Positions 1 through 9,630 of a DNA stretch of 64,000 bases are shown here, in pieces. Numbering within the stretch: the stretch's first letter is position 1; every line of letters starts with the position of its first letter. The stretch comes from Escallonia rubra. Lineage: Eukaryota > Streptophyta > Magnoliopsida > Escalloniales > Escalloniaceae. The position numbers and the translations under genes are program-made. The notes beneath the pieces were generated by a model. It was not told where the DNA came from. It saw only the letters and a program-made list of their open reading frames with translations, and did no database searches. The stretch is taken from contig JAVXUO010001561.1 in the NCBI GenBank assembly GCA_033065855.1, forward strand, positions 238,428 to 302,427, written 5' to 3'.

Positions 1-1224
1 CCACTGGGTTGCATGGAAGGATGTATATATTCCTAAGAAAGAAGGGGGCCTGGGGTTAAAAATGTCTCATGGAATGGAACTATGTTGCTATAAGTAAACA
101 TGTATGGGATATAGCTAGCAAAAAAGATACCCTCTGGGTGAAATGGTGTCATTCCTATATCATAAAAGGCAGGAATTTCTGGACATTTAAAGCCCCTGCC
201 GATACATTATGGACTTGGTTGAAAATCCTCAAGCTAAGGAATAGATTACAAGAATGAATTCTATACAAAGTTGGGAATGGCAATTCTACTTGGTTGTGGC
301 TGGATAATTGGCTACCTGAGGTCCTGTGGTTAAAAAGTATGGTTACAGGCCTTTATATGATGCTGGTAGCAGCATAGATGCCAAAGTGAGCTCAATTAAA
401 TCTCAGAGTGGTTGGGACCTTCCTCCTCCAAGATCTCATGCTCTAAGACAAATAAATTCCATAATTAACAATATGGGAAGCCTGGATATTACAAAAAAAG
501 ATCAGGTATTCTGGAAACTGACAGTAAATGGTGCATTTACAGTTCAATCTGCTTGGAAAGCTATAAGGACAACATGAAATGAAATGCCATGGTGGAGATT
601 AATCTAGTTCAAAGGATATAATCCAAAATGTGCATTCTTCCTCTGGTTAACATGCAAGCGCAGACTAATGACCGAAGATCGATTAAAGGTTTGGAATGTG
701 ATTAGTGAAGATGGTTGTGTTTTGTGGACTAATAGCCAAGAAACCTTGGATCATATTTTAATGGAATGCACATTCTCTCGGAGTGTTTGGCTGGAGGTAC
801 TGGGAAAACTGAACATGGGCAGCCAGTGTACAAATTGGATGGGATTTCTGGATTTTGCAGTCCAAAACTTCCGAGGGAAAAGCTTCAGAAATAGACTCAG
901 TAAGCTGGTGGTGGCAGTAACAGTGTATTGTCTTTGGGAGGCCAGAAATAAACGAATTTTTGATCAGAAACAGATGGAAACTCAGCAGGTCATTGCAAGA
1001 ATTGGAGAATGGATAAAATTTCGCGTATTAAGCTGGGAAAAATTAAAGGATAATCCTTGTAATATACAGCTGTGTGATGCATGGGGTATTCCTTTAGCAA
1101 TACTATGCTAGCTAGAACAAAGGAAGGTGGTGTTTCTGGGAAGTAAGAGGGAGGCTTGCCTCACCTATGTATCGATGATTGTATACTTTTCATAGTAATA
1201 AAGGATATTTCACCAAAAAAAAAA
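1..1224 (+). pseudogene. LINE/L1 non-LTR retrotransposon, 3' part of ORF2 and tail
   Basis: This is the C-terminal end of an L1-type reverse transcriptase polyprotein. It runs in from the left edge in a broken frame (translations start W-x-D-V-Y-I-P-K-K-E-G-G-L-G) and continues through a zinc-binding RT-associated domain at 668-1111. That domain shows the family pattern RLKVWN, then C-x-L-W, T-L-D-H-I-L-M-E-C, F-S-R-S-V-W, and a final LWEARNKRIF. Stops and frame changes near 255 and 575 show it is dead. A short 3' untranslated stretch ends in an A-tract at 1215-1224, the expected LINE 3' end. The element lies inside intron 2 of the oppositely oriented MED31 gene. Its 5' end lies outside the window, so no target duplication can be checked. 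Confidence 0.88.
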
Positions 1225-1312
1225 TTGATGCAATTAATTTTGTGTAGTCCTCAAAATCCATACTTAAACACGCACACAAACACACACAGAATGTTAAGTA
1301 ATACGAACTTAC

Positions 1313-1591
1313 AATGGATGTAGGTGGGATTAGCAAGGCACTGCACAAATTCCAATTCAAGCAAGAACCTTTGGCGCCCATCATCTGGATCCTTGTATAT
1401 GCTCTTTGGCCTGAAACAGTCAATATATAAGAACCCATTAAAATCAAGAAATTTCGATCTATTAGACTGCCAAGAAATCATAAGGTGCTTAAAATTAATC
1501 CAAAGAACTGAGTGGAAAACTAGACGAGAAGATGAGCTTACAGGGACGCAATATTGGCGGCTTCATCATCAGTTCCTGGGCTCAATTCCAT
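1313..1591 (-). CDS. MED31: Mediator subunit 31 (MED31), exons 1 and 2 only
   Basis: MED31 is a small conserved subunit of the middle module of the Mediator complex, which links transcription factors to RNA polymerase II in the nucleus. Exon 1 (1591-1542) begins MELSPGTDDEAANIAS and ends at a GTAAG donor. Exon 2 (1410-1313) follows a TTTCAG acceptor and reads SIYKDPDDGRQRF, then LLELEFVQCLANPTYIH, which is the MED31 signature, and ends at a GTAAG donor. The phase is consistent: 50 + 98 nt leaves one base of the expected Tyr codon. Exon 3 onwards is not visible; the next sequence is intron and then a LINE, so the rest of the gene should lie left of position 1. A telo-box-like AAACCCTAA sits at 1600-1608, just upstream of the start. 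A hAT element begins about 105 bp upstream of the ATG. Confidence 0.9.
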
Positions 1592-1841
1592 TGGTGGTTA
1601 AACCCTAATTTCAGATTGAGACGGTTGCACCTTTCCCCATTCACTCTGTCAGTAGTACTTGTGCTTGGGATTATAGTCGGACAGACACCGGTAAACAGGG
1701 GCGGAGCCAGAATTTCACCCCGGAGGTGCTAAAAATATATCGAAATTAATAAATTATTTTATAAGTAAAATGGCAAAAAAAAAAAAGGTGCGTTTTTTGA
1801 TAATACACAAAAAAATAAGAAAAAGTATCTAAAAGGTCTTA

Positions 1842-2096
1842 TCAAATTTCATGTCCAGAGTAAACATAATCCCAAATATTCAAACGCAACCCAGGATCGG
1901 CAATAAGCTCGTCAGAGTTGAACTCATCGCTAATTCTGCTTGAATGCCAGGAATAAACATCACGATGCACAATGGGAGCCTTGTCCTTTACTGCTGGATT
2001 TGGCGACTGTTGAATAGTATTTTGATTTCTACACTCATTCTTATTAGGCTGCAAGAGTTCTTCCAACTTTGCTTTCTTTTTAAAGAACTTTCCCAT
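1842..2096 (-). pseudogene. hAT transposase N-terminal fragment (TTF-type zinc finger/MYM1-like family)
   Basis: This 84-residue frame starts MGKFFKKKAKLEELL and ends with the motif ELIADPGLRLNIWDY. The pairing of an M-x-K-F-F-K-x-K start with a later D-P-G-L-R-x-x-I-x-x-Y motif is characteristic of the TTF-zinc-finger hAT transposases often annotated in plants as zinc finger MYM-type protein 1-like. Such proteins bind the transposon ends and catalyse excision and insertion. Only the leader before the TTF finger is left. The zinc finger, the catalytic RNase H-like core and the hAT dimerisation domain are absent, so this is a deletion derivative. The frame stops about 145 bp inside the left inverted repeat, consistent with internal deletion. 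Assignment is from motif recall. Confidence 0.6.
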
Positions 2097-2179
2097 TCTG
2101 AAAAAAATATATATTTTATTTTCAGTATCAATCCATCAATTATCAATCAAATAACCTAATTAATCAAATAATTTTATTC

Positions 2180-2455
2180 TTTTACTTTCCTAGTCATGTT
2201 TCATTATCACGTTAACCTAATTAACTTAATTTCAACCTACCATTCAACTAAATCACACATTCAATTCAATTGGGTCCCATCCTCTCTCAACAATCTCAAT
2301 AATCACACATTCAATTCAATTGGGTCCTATCCTCCGTCAATAATCACAATAATCACAATAATCTCAATCAATAATCAATAATCATAATTCGGAACTCAAA
2401 TAATCAATAATCAATAATCTCAATAATCATCAATCAATAATCACCCATGCAGCCA
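2180..2455. repeat. AATCA/AATCACA-rich low-complexity tract
   Basis: Degenerate repeats of AATCA, AATCACA and TCAATAATC, with the phrase ATTGGGTCCCATC repeated at about 2270 and 2325. A related copy of this tract occurs inside the CACTA element at about 27962-28110. Confidence 0.7.
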
Positions 2456-3546
2456 TGCTGGAATATCAAACTAGATAACTAACCTAGAATGCTTTTGCTT
2501 CTACAAAATTGAATAATGAGGAGTTACTGTACGCTGAACATCTTTGTTGTTCATCCATTGATATGATCAGACCCAAATCTACTAACATCGAACATCATTG
2601 ATCTTTATAACATTTTAGAAAGAAAAAAAAAGTCATCTAAGTTTGGGTAGCAATGACGTTCGATGCAATTATAGCAGAAGACGAGGATAGAGAGGGTGGT
2701 TTGAGGTTGGCAGATTAGGTTTTGATTCAGCATTTTTGGTCAGATTGCAGGGCAAACTTAGTTCAACCCCAGAGTTGATGCACCCACTGGCCTATCAAAG
2801 GGTGTAGTTTCCTGAATGCTTGCCTCACAACTCACAAGTCTCCTCTTGGGTTGAAATTTCAATAAAGCATGAAGTTTGTTGTTTCTTGTATCTACTTGTA
2901 GCACAGAAATACATAGTATGTCTTGCATGTATTTTATGGTTCCTATTCTTTAACCAGATGCCACCAGGCAGCAAACTAGTCAAACCCACACTTCCAAAAT
3001 TGAGCATTCATGGCAAGATTAAGGTGAATCGGAAAAATTGAGCTAAGAAATACTAAAAATAAAACAAATAAATCTTGTAGAGTTGTAGATATGGCATCAT
3101 GGCAAGATTAAGGTGAATCAGAACATACCTTTGTCGCCGATTGCTCTGCCGGTGATGAAGATCGAAGAAGATTAGGATTTGGGAGCTTAGAGCTGTGGCC
3201 TGTTAGCGCCGGTGGACTGGTAGGGTGACCGGAGGACTGAGGTCTTCAGAACTCAGACCGGTGCTGCCGGTGCAGAGGTCGCAGTGAGGCCGTCCGTCGG
3301 CGCGTAGCGGCGTAGATCTAGAACCAGATCTAGATCCAGCAGAGGTCGCCGTCCGTTGTGGCTTCGTGTCGACTGTGGTGGGTTCGTGGCCGTCGTCGGC
3401 GGTTTGTGCTTCGCAGGAGTGAGGCGTCGTGGCCGTGACTGAGACGGTGAGGAGGTCTGATCTCCGAGGTCGTGTCGTTGCTCGTTGGAAATAGGAAGGA
3501 GAGAGAGTTGCGAAAAGAGAAAGAAAAGAGAGAAAGGCCGAAATTC

Positions 3547-3548
<2 letters not shown>

Positions 3549-3589
<41 letters not shown>

Positions 3590-3594
3590 TTTTT
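3549..3594. repeat. (AT)n microsatellite followed by a T-tract
   Basis: About 16 TA dinucleotides run directly into a 14-base T-run, inside the hAT element near its right end. Confidence 0.95.
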
Positions 3595-3762
3595 CAAAAT
3601 CTGAGGGGGTACATTAGCCCCCCCTCGTGCAAGTGTGGCTCCGCCACAGGGGGTGAGTGGCGGAGTTGTTGTTGCGGGTTTTAGCCGAAGTGTGATGCTG
3701 TTTCAATCCTTTGGGTAAATTTTGTGCTCTTTTGACTTTCTGTAAATTGCTAGAAAAGAATT

Positions 3763-5111
3763 GGGTAAATTACACTAAACACCCCTGAGGTTTTACGTAA
3801 TTACACTCCACTACCTCTATCTTTAAAAATTACACTCCGACCCCCCCGAGGTTTGTACCCGCGTTACACACAACTACACACATTTAACGGCAGGCCCAAC
3901 TCCGTGAAAAGATTTCCTGACAATTACTTTGTGCAATTTTCATACCCAAAATACCCCCCCTTTGTCCTTTACTCACTTGTGAGGTTTTCCAAAATTTCAG
4001 TCAACTCCACAAACTTTAAGTGAATTAGGGGGTTTAATTTAGCAAATTTAGGGTTCAATTAGTTCATTTCAGGATTCAATTAGTTCAATTTAGGGTTCGG
4101 TTAGATTAATGCATTCAATTTGGGGTTCAATTAGTTTAATTTAGGGTTCGATTCGATTAGGGCATTTAATTTAGGGTTTAATTATGATTCAATTACTTCA
4201 ATTTAGGGTTCAATTAAGGGATTCTATTAGTTCTATTTAGGGTTCGGTTGGATTGGGGCATTCAATTAGAGGTATCTATTAGGGGGTTCAATTAGTTCAA
4301 TTTCGGGTTCGATTGGATTATGGCATTCAATTTAGGGTTCAATTAGTTTAATTTAGGGCATTCAATTTAGGGTTTAATCATGGTTCAATTACTTTAATTT
4401 ATGGTTCAATTAGGGTTCAATTAGTTCAATTTAGGGGTCGGTTGAATTGGGACATTCAATTTAGGGTTCAATTAGGGGGTTCAATAAGTTCAATTTAGGG
4501 TTCGGTTGGATTAGGGCATTCAATTAGTTTAATTTAAGGTTTGATTCGATTAAGGCATTCAATTTAGGGTTTAATTAGGGTTTTATTACTTCAATTTATG
4601 GTTCAATTAGGGTTCAATTACTTCAATTTAGGGTTCGGTTGAATTAGGGCATTTAATTTAGAGTTCAATTCGGGGTTCAATTAGTTCAATTTAGGGTTCG
4701 GTCGGATTTGGACATTCAATTTAGGGTTTAATTAAGGTCCAATTAGTTTAATTTTGGGTTCGATTCGACTAGGGCATTCAATTTAGGGTTTAATTACTTT
4801 AATTTAGGGTTCAATTATGTGTCTAAGTGAATTAGGGTGTTAAATTAGGGTTCAATTAGGGCATTCAATTTGAATTAGGGTATTCCCTCCAATAATTCCC
4901 CAAAACAAGTTTTCCCTCCAAAAATTCTCAAAAATAAGTTTTCCCTCCAAAATTCCAAGAAAACAGTTTGAGGGACATTCACGTCTTTTTGCACTGCACC
5001 ATTAACACTGTAAGAGAAAAAGTTACTTTTTGAGCTGAGTGTAATTTTTAAAGATAGCGGTAGTAGAGTGTAATTACGTAAAACCTCAGGGGTGTTTAGT
5101 GTAATTTACCC
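3763..5111. mobile_element. Non-autonomous Mutator-like element (MULE) with perfect 9-bp TSD
   Basis: The ends form 75-bp terminal inverted repeats (3763-3837 and 5037-5111) starting GGGTAAATTACACTAAACAC; I count only two mismatches between arms. The flanking 9-mers AAAAGAATT (3754-3762) and AAAAGAATT (5112-5120) are identical, which is the Mutator-class target duplication length. The 1349-bp element has no transposase frame. Its interior (4020-4880) is a degenerate minisatellite. Boundaries are well determined because the TIR ends and the TSD agree exactly. Confidence 0.93.
4020..4880. repeat. Degenerate minisatellite, TTCAATTTAGGGTTCAATTA type
   Basis: Dozens of variants of TTCAATTTAGGG and TTCAATTAGGG, with interspersed GGTTCGGTTGGATTAGGGC, fill the body of the MULE. 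The copies are out of register and diverged, which points to old expansion. Confidence 0.85.
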
Positions 5112-5120
5112 AAAAGAATT

Positions 5121-6134
5121 TGAGCATGTCTTTGTCGGTATTTTAGCCCTAGGCTGGCTTAAGCAAAATACTTACTTGAGTTCAATTCAAAGTTTAGAAG
5201 TTAGAATTATGTCCTAAAAATTTGTAAAATGTCAAATGGCACAAAAAATACGAAACATTAGGGTACTTTCACGTTTTCGGTCTTTCTTACCGTTTTGCAA
5301 TAATATGTTAGTGATAACCTTGCATTATCAAAACGGGAGGTGTTTTAAGAATTAAGATGCAAGCAAAAGTTGTACCAAAAATATAAATAATTAAAAAAAA
5401 CAAATAAGAAAGCAAGCAAAAGCCAAGTAAGGGAAACAGTGTGGGCACGACTTTTGTGTCTGCTTCTTTAATGGAGTATGTGATGATGAAGGGTATTTTC
5501 AGAAAATGTCTGGGGGGTGGGTGTGAGTTGTGATCACTGGGGATGTGGGGTACAACTAAAGTAGTGGTGAGTATTGTTTGAATTATTTTTGGGTGACTGA
5601 GGATCATAGCATGTGGCCAGTCCATTGCAGCTTCTGTCACGCCATGCTTCATTAAACATTGTTCTACAATGCAGCCCACATGAAATAGTACCAGAAGAAA
5701 GCATAAAACCCCAAGTTGCAAGTTGGGTGTCTTAGCAGAGCATGGAATGGTACAAAACTATAACCTCCGGAATCTTCGTGGTTGCCACTTTGGTGCTTGT
5801 AAAATTTAGTATTGGTAAGTAACCAATACAAGGCCTAAAATCTAGCTCTGAATTTGGGGGAAGTGCTACAATTAAATCTTGTCAATCTGCCGTCGGAACG
5901 AGCGAACATTGCCTGCCAGAAGTTCCTTTATCGAGTTTTTTAAAAGTAGCGGAAGATGAAGGAGCTTGAAAAAATTAATAGAGGATTGTCTCTTTGACAG
6001 TCCGCCGTGTGGAAATGGAATGCCAGCCGATGTATCAAATAAACATCTATCCGTTCTTCTATAAAAGCTTTCTAGTATTCACCTATTGTGATGTCAAGCA
6101 TAGGTTCGTGGACGTTCTCCATTATGGCAAAGAA
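5121..6134. other. Intergenic sequence, no recognised gene; one possible short exon
   Basis: I recognise no gene or repeat family here. A minus-strand open frame of 137 codons (5308-5721) has no family motif and low-complexity hydrophobic ends. On the plus strand, 5742-5814 would encode 24 residues, starting MEWYKTITSGIFVV and continuing hydrophobic, and stops exactly at a GGTAAGT donor. This looks like a first exon with a signal anchor, but I find no second exon, so it is only a candidate. Confidence 0.35.
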
Positions 6135-7267
6135 TAGTTCTTAGTAAATCAGTAGAGAAGATAAAAGAAATTGGTTAAAGAAATTACAAGCTCTGCTCCA
6201 GATACTAATGTGAGAGACGGCATAAAGGTCCTCTTCCTATATGTGCAGTGCATTGACCTTTTTCTCAGCAAATCCAAAGCACTCTGCATCGACCATTATA
6301 GGCCATACAAAAAGATATTCCTCATTTAACCAAAAAAAAAGATATTCCTCATCAGCAGTTGCCAATGATCTCGTCTACGAACAACTGGATATTCCGGTCC
6401 GACGAACCACCGTCTGCCACCGCCTCCCTCGCAGCCTCCTTAAGCTTGGCTGCATTAGTCTTATATTCCTCCGACCTTGGGCCGCTCATTATTTCCTGTA
6501 TACATTTTTCTACTTCCTCGCTGCCAAGCAAACCTTCTTGGTTCTTTGTGAGCCTCACGCCGATTTGCAAAACATCGGTTATGAGCTTGGCGTTCGTCGG
6601 CTGGTCCGTCCATTGCGGATAGGCTATAATAGGTACCCCTGCCGTGATGCTCTCTGACAATGAATTCCAACCGCAATGACTCAGAAAACAAGCCACAGAC
6701 GGGTGTGCTAACACCTGTGTTTGAGGACTCCACTTCACAATAAGTCCTTGGTCTCCCATATCATTCTTTAATTCTTTAATGGCATTGTCCCTTCACACTC
6801 TTTCGACTCGGAATCTGATGGCTTTACTACCCAAAGAAATGGATGTCCACTTCTTTTGAAGGCGGTTGCAATGCTCTTTATTTCCTTTGGCGATTGCACA
6901 AGAAGGCTTCCGAAAGATATGTAGATAACCGAAGAAGGCTTTTGTTGATTGAGCCACTCGATACAAGTATCCTCTGATTTGAAAAGTGTTCCCAACCCAT
7001 CTTAGTCAGACCCAATGGCCCGGTAGGGGTCCCACTACGCGCGAACACGTCAACATTGTCAACGGTCAATTTTCCAGCGCATCAAACCGGTCAGTGCCTG
7101 CGCACCCAAGACACGTGTTTTTCTCGCTTCACGTGCTTCGTGCGCGACTTAGACATTTTTATTTCGCATTGACGTCACTCACGCTAGCGCAATCGTCACA
7201 CCAAGATCACCCAAACACCTTACCAAAAATGTCGATCGACGGCGCAACCGGAGCAACAAGGTCAACG

Positions 7268-7985
7268 GACAAAGGCCTTGGCCAACCCCATGGGGTCGGC
7301 CTCGGCCTCACCCAAGGCCATGGGGTCGGCCTCGGCCTCCCATGGGGGTTTGGCCTTGGCCTTTCCCCCCCGGTTCTTCACTCTTCGCGCAAAGTCATTT
7401 TTGCACTTTTTTCGCTTCGTACGTTTCGTACATGACTCTGGCACCTTGTTTGGGTACGATTCTTGGTAGCATGCTCGTCGCAACACAACTTTCGGATTCG
7501 TCATTGCTTATCAAAACACCTACCGACGATGCGCCCGAAGTTCGCAAAAGGAGAAATTACCTTGGGCTCTGAAAATGGAAGTTGGCCACTTGGCCTTGGC
7601 CAACCCCAGGGGGTCGGCCTCGGCCTTCCCCAGGCCTAGGGGATTGACCTCGGCCTCCAGGAGGGGTTGGCCTCGGCCATTTTCCCCCGGTGGTTCACCC
7701 CTCCGCGCAAACCCTTTTTTCGCACTCTTTTCGCTTTGTACGCTTTGCGCGTGACTTTGACACCTCATTCGTCATATGGATACGATTTACATCGACACGC
7801 TCGTCGTAACGCAACTTCCGGATTTGCCTTTGCTTATCAAAACACCTACCGTCGGTGCGCCCAAAGTTCACCGAAGGGGAGAGTGGCCTTGGCCTCCCTT
7901 CATGGGAGTTGGCCATTGGCCTTGGCCACTCCCTAGGGTCGGCCTCGGCCTCCCCAGGGGTGGTGGCCTTGGCCTTCCCCCCAAT
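7268..7985. repeat. GGCCTTGGCC / GGTCGGCCTCGGCC repeat clusters in the solo LTR
   Basis: Three clusters (about 7268-7365, 7585-7680 and 7880-7985) of short GGCCTTGGCC and GGGGTCGGCCTCGGCC units. They are separated by a longer repeated segment that carries TCGTCGCAACACAACTT and similar text. Confidence 0.75.
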
Positions 7986-8049
7986 GTTGACCTATGGCCT
8001 CCCCTCCCGCGCGCACTTGTTTTCTCGAGTTTTTGCACCTCCGCGATGT

Positions 8050-8225
8050 TTAGGGACGTTCGTACATCAACCTCGCGACGTCCGTCGTGCATCACCTTAC
8101 GGACGTTCGTACATCAACCTCGCGACGTCCGTCGTGCATCACCTTACGGACGTTCGTACATCAACCTCGAGACGTCCGTCGTGCATCAACCTCGCGACGT
8201 CCGTCGTGCATCAACCTTGTGACAT
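8050..8225. repeat. About 50-bp tandem repeat (GACGTTCGTACATCAACC type) in the solo LTR
   Basis: Three to four units contain CGTACATCAACCTCGCGACG followed by TCCGTCGTGCATCA, with small differences between units. Confidence 0.85.
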
Positions 8226-8394
8226 ACGTCGCCCGGGACCGCACACCGCTCCCGCGATGCCCGTCACCCAAAGTCGCGCGCTACAGCCGAATGACTCGTC
8301 GCCGACGACCGCATTCCATCACTCCCAACTTTGTCACTACTACATGTTGCATTCATTATCTTGTTATGACAGGTACACTTAGCTCACATCCTGT

Positions 8395-8725
8395 CTTCGG
8401 GACACCTGACGCGCGCCCTTGCGCCATTCTCATGATACGTGCCCCGGCACCAAATATTGCTCTGCGACGTTCGTCGCCGCGCCCTTGCGCCATTCTCATG
8501 ATACGTGCCATCGGCACCAAGTATTGCTCCGCAACGTTCGTCGCCGCGCCCTTGCGCCATCGTCATGATACGTGCCCCCGGCACCAAGTATTGCTCCGCG
8601 ACGTTTGTCGCCGCGCCCTTGCGCCATCGTCATGATACGTGCCCCCGGCACCAACTATTGCTCCGCGACGTTCGTCGCCACACCCGTGCGCCACTTTCAT
8701 AACATGTGCCCCGACGCCAGGTATT
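8395..8725. repeat. About 66-bp tandem repeat, five units, in the solo LTR
   Basis: Units share CCTTGCGCCAT, CATGATACGTGCC, GGCACCAA and TATTGCTCCGCGACGTTCG, spaced about 66 bp apart. Confidence 0.88.
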
Positions 8726-8778
8726 GTCTCGTGCTGTAGGCACCGCGCCCATGCGGCACAATCATGTTACATGCTTTC

Positions 8779-9165
8779 GGGATGGGCTCACAACCTTATA
8801 GCCATCGCCGTCTCAATCCCAAGGGGGCTTCGGCCCTCGTACCGGGATGGGCTCACAACCTTATAGCCATCACCGTCTCAATCACAGGAGGGGCTTCGGC
8901 CCTCGTGGCTTCGACCCTCGTACCGGGATGGGCTCACAACCTTATAGCCATCGCCATCTCAATCACAGGGGGGCTTCGACCCTCGTACCAGGATGGGCTC
9001 ACAACCTTATAGCCATCGCCGTCTCAATCACAGGGGGGCTTCGGCCCTCGTACCGGGATGGGCTCACAACCTTATAGCCATCGCCGTCTCAATCAACAGG
9101 AGGGGCCTCGGCCCTCGTACCGGGATGGGCTCACAACCTTATAGCCATCGCCGTCTCAATCACGA
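8779..9165. repeat. About 65-bp tandem repeat, six units, in the solo LTR
   Basis: Six starts of GGATGGGCTCACAACCTTAT near 8780, 8845, 8926, 8991, 9056 and 9122. Spacing is 65-67 bp except one 81-bp unit, which contains an internal duplication of the CTTCGGCCCTCG phrase. Confidence 0.93.
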
Positions 9166-9622
9166 GGGGGTTCCAGCACGAGGATCCCTCGCAGCGGACT
9201 CTGAGCACGAAGCTGTGACTATGTCCACTCACGTTATTGTCGATCGTCGACATCACCAGGACAATGACCCACGGGTCACTCCGGGACGGGAGCAGGTCCT
9301 CGGAGGGCATCGCGCCTAGTCCGCCTGGCAGTTGGCTACAGGGGTAACCCTCACCGCTGTCAGGTTCTCCGCGCGTCTCTTGACGCGCCTCATGGGATTC
9401 AGTATGGGCTTGGATTGGTGGCTGGGGCAACGGGCTTACTCTGATCATGCTACCGCGGTATGGTCAGTCTTCTCAGACAGGTAGAGCGACGCTGTGTGGG
9501 GCAAGCAACGCGAATTTAGGAACCGGCAGTCCAACGGAGAACCGGTATTTTGGGACCCCCTGGTGACGTGTCACTCCCAGGGGACGACATGTGGCACTTT
9601 ATGACATAAGCACCATGTTTCC

Positions 9623-9630
9623 TATAAATA
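9623..9630 (+). promoter_or_regulatory. TATA box of the solo LTR
   Basis: TATAAATA follows a GTGACGTGTCACTCCC palindrome-bearing stretch. It is at the same relative place as the TATAAATA in both LTRs of the related element at 18474-26151. It points away from the UGT start. Confidence 0.7.

Larger units (their letters stand above)
1696..3649. mobile_element. hAT-type DNA transposon, degenerate
   Basis: The ends are inverted: CAGGGGCGGAGCCAG at the left (1696) and GGCTCCGCCACAG at the right (ending 3649). These are the CAGNGGCGGAGCC termini common in plant hAT elements. A fragment of a hAT transposase N-terminus lies inside on the minus strand (separate entry). The interior also holds AATCA-rich simple sequence (2180-2455), a GC-rich leader-like stretch (3130-3540) and an (AT)n/T-tract. 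The 8-bp flanks (CCGGTAAA and GGGGTGAG) agree at only four positions, so I cannot confirm the target duplication. The element sits in the immediate upstream region of MED31. Confidence 0.7.

Noticed and set aside
5308-5721. 137-codon minus-strand frame with hydrophobic end
   Set aside because: AT-rich, no recognisable motif, no intron signals that extend it. Kept only as a note in the gap entry.
6241-7435. Plus-strand open frames over the UGT 3' half and the LTR start
   Set aside because: They are antisense shadows of UGT coding sequence, and the second is LTR repeat sequence.
7855-8635. Open frames of 148-182 codons with repeated arginine/serine text
   Set aside because: They run through tandem repeats of the solo LTR in several frames at once.
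8395-9165. Regular repeats with spacers, superficially like a CRISPR array
   Set aside because: Repeat units are continuous and vary together, there are no unique spacers, and the DNA is a plant LTR.
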